This document shows, one piece after another, positions 1 through 9,375 of a DNA stretch of 64,000 nt. This stretch comes from Ahniella sp. (GTDB taxonomy: Bacteria; Pseudomonadota; Gammaproteobacteria; Xanthomonadales; Ahniellaceae). A program made the position numbers and the translations under genes. The notes under the pieces were generated by a model. It was not told where the DNA came from, made no database searches, and saw nothing but the letters and a program-made list of their open reading frames with translations. The stretch is taken from the NCBI GenBank assembly GCA_016712105.1, contig JADJRU010000001.1:496001-560000 (forward strand), given 5' to 3'. How positions within the stretch are numbered: position 1 is the stretch's first letter; each line of letters starts with the position of its first letter.

Positions 1-428
1 CGGCCGTCGTCGGCGCCCGACGCATCGAACAAGGGTGCACCGACGATCAAATCGTCGAAGCCGTCACCGTTGACGTCGCCGGCACTGGCAACCGTGGCGC
101 CAAAGCGGGCGTTGGCCTGGTTCACCTCCAGGATCGCGTCGGCGCTCGGTTCGACGCCGTTGCCGAATCCGAAGTAGATCATCACAGCGCCTTCGCTGGT
201 TTCGCCGTTGCTGTACCCGACAACGCCGACAGCCATGTCCTGGATGCCGTCGCCATTCAGATCACCAGCATTGGCAACACTGAAGCCTGTCTGGAGGTTG
301 AGCGCACTTGGCCCCAATGAACCATCGGGCAGCGCGCTTGCCAACGTAGCCTGCGCCTGTGGTGCATGGACTGAAACGGAGATGATGCCGAGCAACAATA
401 AGGCATTTAGAGCACTGGAACGAAGCAT
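1..428 (-). CDS. FG-GAP repeat secreted protein (3' end beyond window)
   Basis: The start ATG lies at 428 on the minus strand, preceded by AGGTGA, and the frame stays open to the window edge, so about 142 N-terminal residues are seen. They begin with a signal peptide (charged MLRSS, then a hydrophobic LNALLLLGIISVSV core, with cleavage likely near AQA). Two FG-GAP/integrin beta-propeller blades follow, each with the calcium-binding pattern GDLNGDGIQD or GDVNGDGFDD and hydrophobic DxxVGxP-like strands. This family is exported and forms extracellular propellers; the ligand is unknown. The C-terminal part is outside the window. Confidence 0.85.
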   Translation of the reverse strand, partial: MLRSSALNALLLLGIISVSVHAPQAQATLASALPDGSLGPSALNLQTGFSVANAGDLNGDGIQDMAVGVVGYSNGETSEGAVMIYFGFGNGVEPSADAILEVNQANARFGATVASAGDVNGDGFDDLIVGAPLFDASGADDG

Positions 429-1264
429 GGATTTCACCTGGGGAGCGGAGGCATCCGCAGCATCGGAAGCCACCACGGCCTCGACCTGCTTTTGCGCAAG
501 TGAAGTCTTGGGGTTTGTCATCCCAGGTTGTATCGCTTGTTCTAGGGACGCGAACCGGTTGACGGGCTCGGGCGCGCCGTGGTGAGCGCTGTCAATGAGT
601 TCGAAAGGCCCGATCCGTCACTCAGGTATCTGCAGGAGTGTGTGGCACAACCGGCGAAGTCCGGGAGCAGGTTGGCCATTTCGCAGCCATAGCAGTGCCC
701 TGATGATCGGAGCGTGGCAACGAGATGGCAGAGATCCACTCGTTGAGCAGGAGCCTGGTGGCACTCAGGAGAGCGGGTGGATTCCCGCTTTCGCGGGAAT
801 GACGGCATCTTTGCGGCGCTGCATTTCCTGAAAGCGTCTGGGTGTCTGGCGCAATTCCCCACCACACGTCATCCCCGCGAAGGCGGGGATCCACTCGTTG
901 CGGGCGTGTGTCAGTCACTCAGCAGAACAAGTAGTGTCCCAGTTTGATTTTGGAGACCGCATGAACAGAGACACGCGGCTCCTTCAGGGGCCAATCGCCT
1001 TCTGCACTTTCTCGACCTTCGTTGGTCGAAGCCTTGTTGGGGTGAAACCAGCGAGCCAAGCCGACATCGCGCTCCGCGTCAGTGCGGTGGCGAACAAGCC
1101 ATTCAGTGGCGGCTTGATCATGATGAAACTCCGGGGGCTTGCTCAGCCTGCGGAATAAGCGCCCGGATTGGTCCATATTGTGCTGGATGCCTGAGCGCCC
1201 CCGGATTCACCCCGTCTGCCCGCCCGGTAGCGTAAAGTTCGCGGCAAGAACTTCGAGTCAGCAC
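429..1264. other. Intergenic stretch with two dRS3-like palindromes, no gene seen
   Basis: No frame here has a ribosome binding site, a recognisable domain or sensible composition. It carries two short palindromes of the same family in opposite orientation, at 777-806 (core ATTCCCGC-TTTC-GCGGGAAT) and 868-893 (GTCATCCCCGCG-AA-GGCGGGGAT). The promoter of the downstream exporter operon must lie in its right part; I could not pick a convincing -35/-10 pair. Confidence 0.5.
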
Positions 1265-2485
1265 ATGAAACGCCACAAACTGCTTATCACCCTGGCCTGC
1301 CTGATTCTGGTGGCTTTGGGCTGGTGGATGGCGCAATGGTGGCGCGGACCGGCATTTGCCGGCTACGAGGTGGTGTCACGGCCGCTGGTTCAGACAGTCG
1401 TGGCGACCGGTCGAGTGGTGTCGGTTTCGCGTGCACAGGTTGGCAGCTCGATCACCGGCGTTGTTGTCGAGCGAATGGTGAAGGAAGGTGATTCGGTGCA
1501 GCCGGGCGACATTCTGGCGGTGCTGCGCGCAGACGATCTGGAATCGGCGGTGCGCGAGGCGGAAGCCGCGCTGGCGCAATTGCAGCAGTCGACTCGCCCG
1601 CAGGCCCAGGCATCCCTGCGCGAAGCCGAAGCGCGTCTGGTGCAAGCCAGTCGCGAGGCGACGCGGCGTCGCGATCTGTTCGGACGGCAACTGATTGCAC
1701 GTGAGGCCATGGAACAAGCCATTCAGGACGAAACCATTGCACGCGCAGCGGCCGAACAGGCCCGACTCGCTGCAAGTTCCTTGGCGGCCGGGCATCCCAA
1801 TGAAGCTGCGGCACTCGCGCGTGTGACGACGGCGCGGGCACAGCTCGCGAAGACCACGATCCGGGCCGAAGTCGCCGGTGTCGTACTGACCCGAAACGTT
1901 GAACCCGGGGACCTGGTGCAACCAGGGCGGGTACTGTTCGACATCGCGCGAGCCGGTGATACCGAAGTGCTGGTGCCGCTGGACGAGAAGAACCTTGAAG
2001 TGCTGGCGATGGGCCAGCCGGCACAATGTATTGCCGATGCCTATCCGTCGCGACCGTTCCCAGCCAAGGTGACGTTCATTGCACCTAGCGTGGATCCGCA
2101 ACGTGGTTCGGTCGACATCCGACTGACCGTTGCTCCGGTTCCGGAATTCCTGCGCCAGGACATGACGGTATCGGTGAACGTGGAAACCGGCCGGCGTGAT
2201 CGGGCGATCGTGGTGCCGAACGATGCACTGGGTGCGATCGAGCGTGATCAGGCCCAGGTGTGGCTGGTGGTCGACGGACGCGCCACGCGTCGCCCGGTGA
2301 CATTGGGATTACGTGGACTGGCAATGACCGAGATCACGGCCGGACTGAAAGCTGGCGACTGGATCGTGGCCGATGCCGAGGCGACGCTTGTCGAAGGCAG
2401 TCGTGCGCGAGTGCTGGCCAGTGACTTGCCGATGGCGACGGCCGATGCCGCCACGCGCAAGGAACTGCCGGCCAAGTTCAACTGA
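1265..2485 (+). CDS. HlyD/MacA-family periplasmic adaptor subunit
   Basis: A 406-residue membrane fusion protein. It has an N-terminal membrane anchor (residues about 6-27, LITLACLILVALGWWMAQ), then a lipoyl-like half (SGVVVERMVKEGDSVQPGD pattern), an Ala/Glu/Arg-rich coiled-coil hairpin, the second lipoyl half (GVVLTRNVEPGDLVQPG) and a beta-barrel region with the conserved GMSV-type segment here read as RQDMTVSV. The ATG at 1265 is chosen because the anchor begins there; the frame is open further upstream but shows nothing protein-like. It is followed after 5 nt by an FtsX permease and then an ATPase, so it should bridge an inner-membrane MacB/DevC-like pump to an outer-membrane channel. The substrate is unknown and no outer-membrane factor is adjacent. 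Confidence 0.9.
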   Translation: MKRHKLLITLACLILVALGWWMAQWWRGPAFAGYEVVSRPLVQTVVATGRVVSVSRAQVGSSITGVVVERMVKEGDSVQPGDILAVLRADDLESAVREAEAALAQLQQSTRPQAQASLREAEARLVQASREATRRRDLFGRQLIAREAMEQAIQDETIARAAAEQARLAASSLAAGHPNEAAALARVTTARAQLAKTTIRAEVAGVVLTRNVEPGDLVQPGRVLFDIARAGDTEVLVPLDEKNLEVLAMGQPAQCIADAYPSRPFPAKVTFIAPSVDPQRGSVDIRLTVAPVPEFLRQDMTVSVNVETGRRDRAIVVPNDALGAIERDQAQVWLVVDGRATRRPVTLGLRGLAMTEITAGLKAGDWIVADAEATLVEGSRARVLASDLPMATADAATRKELPAKFN

Positions 2486-2490
2486 CGCCG

Positions 2491-3693
2491 ATGTGGATTC
2501 AATGGACCATCGCCACCAAGTTCCTGCGTGAAGGAAAAACGCAGAGCACGCTGATTCTTGTCGGCATTGCCGTGGGTGTAGCCGTGATCGTGTTCCTGAC
2601 GGCGCTGATTACTGGCCTGCAGGGCAACATCATCAACCGGACGCTGGGCACACAGGCGCACATCAAGGTGCAGCCGACCGAGGAAGCCAACCGCGTCCTG
2701 GCGCCGGCCGATGGCAGTGTGCAGCTGGTGCTGGAGAACAAACGCGCCCAGCGCCTGCGCTCGATCAACAACTGGCAGCAGGTACGGGACACACTCGATA
2801 CCTTGCCACGCGTCACTGCCGTATCCCCGGTCATTTCCGGGCCCGCGTTCGCGCGGCGGGGTGAGGCTTTGGAGTCGGTGGCATTGGTGGGAATCGACGC
2901 AGCTCGTTATCAGCGCATCATTCCGATCCAGGACGACATTGTCGCCGGCGTGTTCCGGATCGGCGCAGGTGACGCGGTCATCGGCAAACAACTCGCCATC
3001 GAGCTTGGCATCGGCGTCGGCGACAAGGTGCGTATCGACGGCGGCCAGGGCCGCGAGAGTGTCGTCAATGTTGCAGGCATTTTTGAACTGGGTGTGCGCG
3101 AACTGGATGCCCGTTATGTGTACCTCGACATGAAGCAGGCGCAGTCGCTGCTCAACCTGCCGGGCGCGGCAACCATCATCGACGTCACCGTCGACGACAT
3201 TTTCGCTGCGAAGGACGTGTCGGCGCGGATTGCGCGCCTGACCGGATTGAAGTCTGAAAGCTGGATGGAAACCAACGCGCAACTGATGAACGCGCTGCGA
3301 TCGCAGAGCTTGTCCACGCAGATGATCAGTGTATTCGTGGCATTGAGTGTGGCGCTGGGAATCGCCAGTGTACTGTCGGTCAGTGTGGTTCAGCGCACGC
3401 GCGAGATTGGCATTCTACGCGCCATGGGCACCACCCGGCAGCAGATGCTGCAGGTGTTTCTGGTGCAAGGCGCAATCTTCGGTCTGGCGGGCTCACTTCT
3501 GGGCGGTCTGGCGGGATATGGCCTGGTCTGGGCGTTCAACACTTTCGGTCCAAAGCTCTTCTATATCCCGGTGGAGCCATGGCTCCCGGTGGTCGCTGCA
3601 TTGATCGCCACGGTCACTGGCGTGGTGTCTGCGGCCGTGCCGGCGCGCGGGGCGGCGAAGCTTGATCCGGTGGAGGCGATCCGCCATGCCTGA
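2491..3693 (+). CDS. FtsX/MacB-like ABC transporter permease
   Basis: A 400-residue permease without its own ATPase domain. TM1 is near residues 20-42 (TLILVGIAVGVAVIVFLTAL). A large periplasmic MacB_PCD domain follows, then three C-terminal segments around residues 275-390 including the FtsX signature SVVQRTREIGILRAMGTT. The length and four-TM layout match DevC/LolC-type permeases. It starts 5 nt after the adaptor gene, and its last 8 nt overlap the ATPase gene, so the three are very probably translated together as one tripartite exporter. Confidence 0.9.
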   Translation: MWIQWTIATKFLREGKTQSTLILVGIAVGVAVIVFLTALITGLQGNIINRTLGTQAHIKVQPTEEANRVLAPADGSVQLVLENKRAQRLRSINNWQQVRDTLDTLPRVTAVSPVISGPAFARRGEALESVALVGIDAARYQRIIPIQDDIVAGVFRIGAGDAVIGKQLAIELGIGVGDKVRIDGGQGRESVVNVAGIFELGVRELDARYVYLDMKQAQSLLNLPGAATIIDVTVDDIFAAKDVSARIARLTGLKSESWMETNAQLMNALRSQSLSTQMISVFVALSVALGIASVLSVSVVQRTREIGILRAMGTTRQQMLQVFLVQGAIFGLAGSLLGGLAGYGLVWAFNTFGPKLFYIPVEPWLPVVAALIATVTGVVSAAVPARGAAKLDPVEAIRHA

Positions 3694-4432
3694 GTTGGAT
3701 GCAAGCCAGGAGGTTATGCGCCTTGCAGGCCTGAAGAAGAGCTACAACGTCGGCAAGCCGACCGAAGTGGAGGTACTTCATGGGCTGGATCTGCGGCTGG
3801 TTCGCCGTGACTTTGCCGCGCTCGTCGGCACTTCCGGTTCCGGCAAGAGCACACTGCTGAATGTGATCGGTTTGCTTGATCAACCGACGTCCGGGGAGCT
3901 CTTCCTGCTGGGTGAAGCCACCAGCGGCATGGACGATGCACGACGCACGTCGCTGCGCGGCAGCTCCATCGGCTTCGTGTTCCAGTTCCACCATCTCATC
4001 CAGGCGTTCACGACACTCGAAAATGTCTTGATGCCCTTGATGGTGGCAACCGGCAAGCCCACGCGCGAGCAGATTGATCGTGGCCGGGGTCTGTTGGCGG
4101 AAGTGGGTTTGGCCGGTCTTGAGCAACGGTATCCGGATCAATTGTCTGGTGGTCAGCAACAACGGGTCGCGGTAGCGCGTGCCCTGGTCACGCGCCCCGC
4201 CTTGTTGCTGGCTGATGAACCGACCGGCAACCTGGACAGTAAGTCAGCCGCTGAAGTCTTCACGCTGTTCCGCAAGTTCAACCGCGAGTTCGGTTGCGCC
4301 GTCCTGCTGGTCACGCATGACTCGCGCATGTCCGAGCAGTGTGATCGCACGGTGACGTTGGTCGATGGCAACATTGCAAGGGACCTTTCGCATTCAGCTG
4401 CCGTGAACCAGGACAAGACGGTTCCTGGCTGA
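3686..4432 (+). CDS. ABC transporter ATP-binding protein (LolD/MacB type)
   Basis: A 248-residue nucleotide-binding subunit. Visible motifs are Walker A GTSGSGKST (residues 48-56), Q-loop FVFQ, signature LSGGQQQR (153-160), Walker B plus D-loop [13 protein letters not shown] (173-185) and H-loop THD. The start ATG at 3686 overlaps the permease stop, giving translational coupling; an upstream in-frame start would lie deep in the permease gene. It powers the adaptor/permease pair before it. An imperfect CCTGGCT...AGCCAGG repeat (4424-4451) spans the stop codon and may help end transcription. Confidence 0.92.
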   Translation: MPELDASQEVMRLAGLKKSYNVGKPTEVEVLHGLDLRLVRRDFAALVGTSGSGKSTLLNVIGLLDQPTSGELFLLGEATSGMDDARRTSLRGSSIGFVFQFHHLIQAFTTLENVLMPLMVATGKPTREQIDRGRGLLAEVGLAGLEQRYPDQLSGGQQQRVAVARALVTRPALLLADEPTGNLDSKSAAEVFTLFRKFNREFGCAVLLVTHDSRMSEQCDRTVTLVDGNIARDLSHSAAVNQDKTVPG

Positions 4433-4501
4433 CCTCTTGGCGCTAGCCAGGTGACCGGCCGCGCCCCCGATACGGGTCAATCGCTCGTGATCAGATGCAG
4501 A

Positions 4502-6256
4502 TTAACGCACGGCGGGAATCACGTGACTGCCCACAAGATTCGACAGGGCGAACCAGGTCTTGAAGTCACCGTAGTTGCCGCCGGCGATCATGACAACGAG
4601 TTCGACCTCGGGCACCACGATGATGAACTGCCCACCGTTGCCTTCGGCTGCATAGGACCGGAACACCTGAGTGCCGACCTGGATGTCGCGCAGATGCCAG
4701 GCATAGCCGTAGCCATGCGCGGCATCAAACTCCGCATGGCGTTTCGTCGAGTCGGCGACCCATTGGGCAGGGACGACACGCTTGCCTCGCCATCGACCCC
4801 GATCAAGATACAGCTGTCCCAATTTGAGGGCATCTCGCGGGCGCAAGTAGATGCCCCCAGCGGCGTATCCCTTTCCGTCCGGCATCAGGTTCATGTGGTA
4901 ACGCTTGATCCCAAGTGGCTTCGCGAGTTCACTGTCGAAGAACTCGTAGAGTGTCTGCCGGCTTTGCTGCGCGATGATGCCGCCAAGCAAGTTGATTCCT
5001 GCCGAGCAATACACGGACTGCTTGCCTCCGGGCTCACGTGCGACGGGCAGATCCAAGGTGTAACGATACCAATCGGGTTGTTTGCGATTGGACTGCATCA
5101 CGTCTTCGTTTCCCGGCGAGGCCTCGTTGTTGTCGTCACAGTCCAGCCCCGAGGTCATCGTCAGCAAGTGCTCCACCGTGATCCGCGATTTGGCGGGATC
5201 AGGATTGTCCATGGCGAACAGGGTTTGAATTGGCGTATCGGGATGGAATGCGCCGGTGCGGGATTGTGTGATGCCAAGCAGGATGGATGTCAGGGATTTT
5301 CCGGCAGAGCGCGTATCGTGCAACCGATCACGATCATGGCCGTAGAGGTATTGCTCGAAGACCAACTTGCCACGCCTCGCAACAAGAACTGCATGCGGAT
5401 AGGGTGCGGCCAGACCGTCGGGTGCATTCGCCCGCAAACCATCGGCGAGTGCCTGCAGGATCTTGCTGTCCATGCCGACCGCTTCAGGCTTCGCGGTCTC
5501 CCATCCATCCTGGGTGGGCAACGGCACTCCGATCGGTGCAGCCGCTTCGGAGCCACTGGCGGGCAGGACACCCGGCATCGTCTCGACACCTTCGCGCGAA
5601 AACTCGAACGTGCCGACACCCTGAAACTCCATGGAGAGCCGCCGTGTCTCGGGATCGAAGCGCCCTCGCAGCACATCGCCTTCCCGGTTCTTGTTGATGT
5701 AGGACACCCGATCGCCATCAAGCTCGATGAGCATGGGCCGCCGCAAGCCAAAGTTGAATTCCGGGTTGCGCATGAAAGCGGTCAGCGCACCGCCTTCGGC
5801 ACGCTCGATCTTCATGAACAGGGTGATGCGATCAGCCAGAGGCTGGATCTCGCCCACCCAGACATCCTTGGAGGCAAGCGTCAATGTCGCAGGCGTGGCG
5901 TACGCGCTGTTCAAGGTCACACCCGGAGGCTGGATCCAGAATCCTCCGATGTTGCCGTCCGGCTGCACGGCACCATGGAAAACACCGCGATCTCCCGGCA
6001 CCTCAAGCCTGACCCTCGAGCCGTCTCGAATCACTGGCATGTCAAACCCATTGATGCCGGCCCGCCAGTCCGCACCACGACCGTCCAACGTCAATCTGCC
6101 CTGAACCGCAGGACCATAAGTCGATTGGTGTGCCCACCACCCTGGCAATTGATCGATCCTCGAAGAATTGCCCGTCTGGTCTACGTTCTGTTCCGCGGCG
6201 CCGGCGATTCCCATCGCCAGCAGCCACAACGCCATCATCCTTGTCACGCTGTACAT
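4502..6256 (-). CDS. Secreted serine hydrolase, beta-lactamase/class C fold
   Basis: A 584-residue exported protein. The ATG at 6256 follows a strong GGAGGA box and opens a signal peptide (MMALWLLAMGIAGAAEQ). Residues about 25-290 form an N-terminal domain I do not recognise, then a beta-lactamase/esterase-EstB-like domain with nucleophile motif S-A-G-K (Ser317, Lys320), a tyrosine motif (YCSAG) and a C-terminal GNGGQ region where the family has a K/H-T/G-G strand. The family includes D,D-peptidases and esterases; the GNGGQFIIV end resembles esterases and peptidases rather than true beta-lactamases. The AraC-type gene lies upstream on the same strand, and its intervening region holds repeated half-sites, so regulation by that protein is plausible. 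Confidence 0.85.
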   Translation of the reverse strand: MYSVTRMMALWLLAMGIAGAAEQNVDQTGNSSRIDQLPGWWAHQSTYGPAVQGRLTLDGRGADWRAGINGFDMPVIRDGSRVRLEVPGDRGVFHGAVQPDGNIGGFWIQPPGVTLNSAYATPATLTLASKDVWVGEIQPLADRITLFMKIERAEGGALTAFMRNPEFNFGLRRPMLIELDGDRVSYINKNREGDVLRGRFDPETRRLSMEFQGVGTFEFSREGVETMPGVLPASGSEAAAPIGVPLPTQDGWETAKPEAVGMDSKILQALADGLRANAPDGLAAPYPHAVLVARRGKLVFEQYLYGHDRDRLHDTRSAGKSLTSILLGITQSRTGAFHPDTPIQTLFAMDNPDPAKSRITVEHLLTMTSGLDCDDNNEASPGNEDVMQSNRKQPDWYRYTLDLPVAREPGGKQSVYCSAGINLLGGIIAQQSRQTLYEFFDSELAKPLGIKRYHMNLMPDGKGYAAGGIYLRPRDALKLGQLYLDRGRWRGKRVVPAQWVADSTKRHAEFDAAHGYGYAWHLRDIQVGTQVFRSYAAEGNGGQFIIVVPEVELVVMIAGGNYGDFKTWFALSNLVGSHVIPAVR

Positions 6257-6349
6257 CGGTCCGTCCTCCATAAAGGTCACATGGACATGCTGCCTGATCG
6301 GTGGCTTCGCGTCTTGTATGCAACAAACCTGCCCCACCCCCTATGGAGG

Positions 6350-6408
6350 GTCTGAACAAGCCCCTCCTGGACTTATTCAGACACGGCACCTCTGAATTAT
6401 TCAGAGGT
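6350..6408. promoter_or_regulatory. Candidate operator: four TCTGAAxxA half-sites
   Basis: Four copies of one 9-nt box lie within 60 bp: TCTGAACAA at 6351-6359, TTATTCAGA at 6373-6381, TCTGAATTA at 6391-6399 and TTATTCAGA at 6397-6405. The last two form an odd-length palindrome at 6388-6408 (ACCTCTGAAT-T-ATTCAGAGGT). The first two form an inverted pair at 6350-6382. The block sits about 95-150 bp upstream of the serine hydrolase start and just past the stop of the AraC-type gene. No T-run follows the palindrome, so an operator is more likely than a terminator. Binding by the neighbouring regulator is inference. Confidence 0.5.
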
Positions 6409-6411
6409 TCC

Positions 6412-7236
6412 CTATTGCCGGGCAGCTCGATAGGCGCTGGGTGAGACACCATAGGCCCTGCCGAAACTGCGGCTGAAGTGCGCCTGATCGGAAAAGCCGC
6501 AGGACAAGGCGATGTCGGTGAGACTGAGGCGCTTGTTCGCCAGCAGCGCCGCGGATTGGGTGAGGCGACAACGGCGCAGGTAGTCGCCAGGCGTGCAGCG
6601 AAAATGGCGTCGAAACGCGCGCGTCAGATGCACACTGTGAACCCCCGCCGCACCAGCCAATGCTTGCAATTCCAAGGGATCACCACAAGCATCGTGGAGC
6701 AACTCGCGAATGCGCAGAAGCCACGGCGGCGGGAGCCTGGATTCGGGCTCAAGCCTGGCCGCCGAGGACAGCAACTCGGCGCACCACGACTCGAAGCTCA
6801 GCAGAGGATGTTCCGACCGACTGGTCAAGGCTGCGGCAATGTGTAGGGCCGCGCACAGACTGTCTCCGCCAAGAATGCACGCGTCATCGGGCAGCCGCGC
6901 CGCAAACGCAAAAAGCGCGTAGTGCGGTCGGGGCAATCGATACTGTGACGAACCGGCCGCCAGCCCCTGAAAACGGTCGCGATGACAGGTTCCTGGCGGG
7001 TTGTAGATCAATGTCGGGTCCGTGCACACCGAAGCGGCGCCGCGCGCCGAGGTGATGTATCGCCCTTCCAGCAACAGGACAAGGTGCGCATCGGCATGGG
7101 TGTGGGTATGAACATCATGCTCCGGGACGGTAGGCCTGAGTGCCGCAAGCTCGAAGCCAGGCACGGACCGTCGACCCGAGGCCGCACCGAGAAACTGCCC
7201 ATGTTGAAACACCGGATGAGGTTGGGTTGAAGCCAT
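6412..7236 (-). CDS. AraC-family transcriptional regulator
   Basis: 274 residues. The N-terminal half has a cupin-like sensor pattern (HTHTHADAHLVLLLEGRY, then YNPPGTCHRDRF). The C-terminal hundred residues hold two helix-turn-helix units, ending with the AraC signature LTDIALSCGFSDQAHFSRSFGRAYGVSPSAYR. The layout with an N-terminal effector domain fits a regulator that responds to a small molecule. It is the nearest upstream gene to the serine hydrolase and is transcribed towards it; the four repeated boxes between them make that gene a likely target. It is divergent from the DUF1615 gene. There is no strong Shine-Dalgarno at the chosen ATG, so a nearby start cannot be ruled out. Confidence 0.9.
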   Translation of the reverse strand: MASTQPHPVFQHGQFLGAASGRRSVPGFELAALRPTVPEHDVHTHTHADAHLVLLLEGRYITSARGAASVCTDPTLIYNPPGTCHRDRFQGLAAGSSQYRLPRPHYALFAFAARLPDDACILGGDSLCAALHIAAALTSRSEHPLLSFESWCAELLSSAARLEPESRLPPPWLLRIRELLHDACGDPLELQALAGAAGVHSVHLTRAFRRHFRCTPGDYLRRCRLTQSAALLANKRLSLTDIALSCGFSDQAHFSRSFGRAYGVSPSAYRAARQ

Positions 7237-7392
7237 GATTCAGCCTAGCGGCAGCATGCGCGCAAGACCAATGCCTATGGTCAGGGCACTGCGAAGCACA
7301 GTTATTGACCTGCCTCCGACCCGGTTGGCCGGGCTCCGTTTGCACTCAACGCCAGCCTACACTTGGCCCTCGGCGGTTTGTATAGTCGCGAC

Positions 7393-8510
7393 ATGATGCG
7401 ATGGTTATGGATGGGACTTGTCTGCACGGTACTGGCTGCGTGTGCAAGTGCGCCGGTGTCGAAGCCGATCGAACGCACGCCGGAAGAGGTGCGGGCGCAG
7501 CTGGAATTTCTGATTCCGGCACGAGTTGAAGACCGCCGACTCTGGGCTTCGGACATTCAAACTTCTTTCGCGTACCTGAAACTTCCGCCGAGCACCGACA
7601 ACCTCTGCGCGACCCTGGCGGTGATCGAGCAGGAAACAGGTTATCGGGCAAACCCAGAGGTACCGGGCTTGCCGGGCATCGCACGGCTCGAAATCGATCG
7701 CCGGGCAGCCAGCCTGAAGATCCCCAGATTCGCTGTGGATGCCGCACTGCTGTTGCCCGCCGGCGATGGGCAAAGCTTTGGTGATCGCCTGACGGCATTA
7801 CGCACCGAAAAGGACATTAGCGATCTGTTCGAGGAATTGATTGCCCGGGTGCCATTGGGACAAAAGCTGTTCGCTCAGGCAAACCCGGTTCGAACGGGCG
7901 GATCGATGCAGGTGGCGATTGCGTTCTCCGAGGACTTCGCCAAGCGACACGGATATCCCTATGACAACGCACAGTCGATCCGGGATGAGATCTTTACGCG
8001 CCGCGGTGGGCTGTATTTTGGCATCGCCCATTTGCTGAAGTATCCGAACTCCTACGATCGCCACATCTATCGTTATGCCGACTTCAACGCGGGCTGGTAT
8101 GCGAGTCGCAACGCGGCGTTCCAACGCGCGGTCAGCGCACTGGCCGGGCGCAAACTCATCCCGGACGGCGACTTGCGGATTCCCGATTCATCACTGTTCC
8201 GCGAGCATCGTGAAGGCGAGACCGAAAGGCCGTGCTTGCACTGGCATCGAAGCTCGCGATCGATGAAGCGCAGATCCGTCGTGATTTGTCGCTTGAAGAT
8301 TCCTTCGAGTTCGAGGAAACGCCGACCTGGCGCGCGGTGTTCAATCTGGCGGACGCACGGAGTGGAAACACGCTTCCGCGCGCCGCGATTCCCCAGATCA
8401 CGCTGAAGAGCCCCAAGATCACGCGAACTCTGACTACCGAGTGGTTCGCGAACCGGGTGCAGACCCGTTATCAACAGTGCATCAATCGGGCGTATGCCGA
8501 TCCGGAGTGA
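7393..8510 (+). pseudogene. DUF1615 lipoprotein gene with one frameshift
   Basis: The ATG at 7393 opens a lipoprotein signal ending in the lipobox LAAC (VLAACASAP). The sequence matches the DUF1615 family of Gram-negative lipoproteins of unknown role (LEFLIPARVEDR, CATLAVIEQETGY, YRYADFNAGWYASRNAAFQ). At about 8225 the reading frame is lost and resumes in another frame (ALASKLAIDEAQIRRDL to stop at 8510). One extra A in the AAA run at 8225-8227 restores a continuous protein of about 372 residues. The gene is therefore either a fresh frameshift or a homopolymer sequencing error. Confidence 0.75.
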
Positions 8511-8527
8511 TCGTTCGGCATACGCCC
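8488..8527. terminator. 13-bp perfect hairpin between convergent genes
   Basis: GGGCGTATGCCGA (8488-8500) and TCGGCATACGCCC (8515-8527) form a perfect 13-bp stem with a 14-nt loop containing the DUF1615 stop codon. It lies between convergent DUF1615 and dsbC, where a shared terminator is expected. A weak TTTT follows on the plus strand. Confidence 0.5.
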
Positions 8528-8543
8528 TGACAAGGTTTTCGAA

Positions 8544-9275
8544 TCAGCGCGCCACCTTCGCAGGCTTCGCTTGGTTCAGACGCTCCAGCAACGCAGGCGC
8601 CGCCAGGTAACCACCCAACTGACGCCCATCATCGGCATACATGGCTGGTGTGCCGAACGCACCGACACCGAGCTTCAGGCCAATCTGGAAATCGTCCGCA
8701 ATCGGATTGGCGCACATCTTGTGTTCGATGGGCTTGCCGGCCTTCGCGTCCGTCAGTGCGAGCTTGCGGTCAGTTGCGCACCAGACAGATACCGCCTTGT
8801 TGTACGCGTCCGACTGCAAGCCATTCCTTGGGAAAAACAGGTAGTCCACCGAGATTCCGAGATCGTTGATCTGCGCGACTTCCTGGTGCAGTTTCCGACA
8901 GTAACCACAGTCGATGTCGGTGAAGATGGTGACGTGGTGTTTCTCGTTCTTCGCGGGGAAGCTGATGGTTTTGGTCTTGTCGATTCCTGCCAGTGTTTTG
9001 GCGCGGTGTGCCGCCTTGCTCTGTTCGGTGAGGTCGACGCGCCGGGTGATGTCGAACAGCGCGCCCTGGAACAGATGTTTCCCGTCATTACTGACATACA
9101 GGATGTTGTTGTCGACCGTGACCTCCTGGAAGCCGGCTACGGCCGACGGTTTGATCTGTTCGATGTTGGCTTGTGGCACCAGCGCACGAATGGCTTCGCG
9201 CACTGCATCGTCATTCGCGTGGACAGCTCCGCCCGTCGCGCTGGCCAGTGCCAGCACGGTTGCAACAAGACGCAT
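8544..9275 (-). CDS. dsbC: Thiol:disulfide interchange protein, DsbC family
   Basis: 243 residues with an N-terminal signal peptide (MRLVATVLALASATGGAVHA). An N-terminal DsbC dimerisation domain follows (about 21-85), then a thioredoxin-fold domain with active site CGYC at residues 123-126 and the cis-proline loop GTPAM. DsbC isomerises wrong disulfides in periplasmic proteins and is kept reduced by DsbD. A further cysteine pair (VWCATD and KMCANP) matches the structural disulfide of this family. The ATG at 9275 has an AGGAG box. It is convergent with the DUF1615 gene. Confidence 0.9.
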   Translation of the reverse strand: MRLVATVLALASATGGAVHANDDAVREAIRALVPQANIEQIKPSAVAGFQEVTVDNNILYVSNDGKHLFQGALFDITRRVDLTEQSKAAHRAKTLAGIDKTKTISFPAKNEKHHVTIFTDIDCGYCRKLHQEVAQINDLGISVDYLFFPRNGLQSDAYNKAVSVWCATDRKLALTDAKAGKPIEHKMCANPIADDFQIGLKLGVGAFGTPAMYADDGRQLGGYLAAPALLERLNQAKPAKVAR

Positions 9276-9375
9276 GGGATTCTCCTGATCGTGCCGGGAT
9301 TGGCGAAGTAGAGAGCTCCTGACCGCGTGAAAGTTCCGTGGGGCTCAATGCCGTCATTGCGAGTTCCCACTCGCT

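Noticed and set aside
4451..6355. 634-residue open frame on the plus strand opposite the serine hydrolase
   Set aside because: It is an antisense shadow of a well-supported hydrolase gene; it has no domain and no ribosome binding site.
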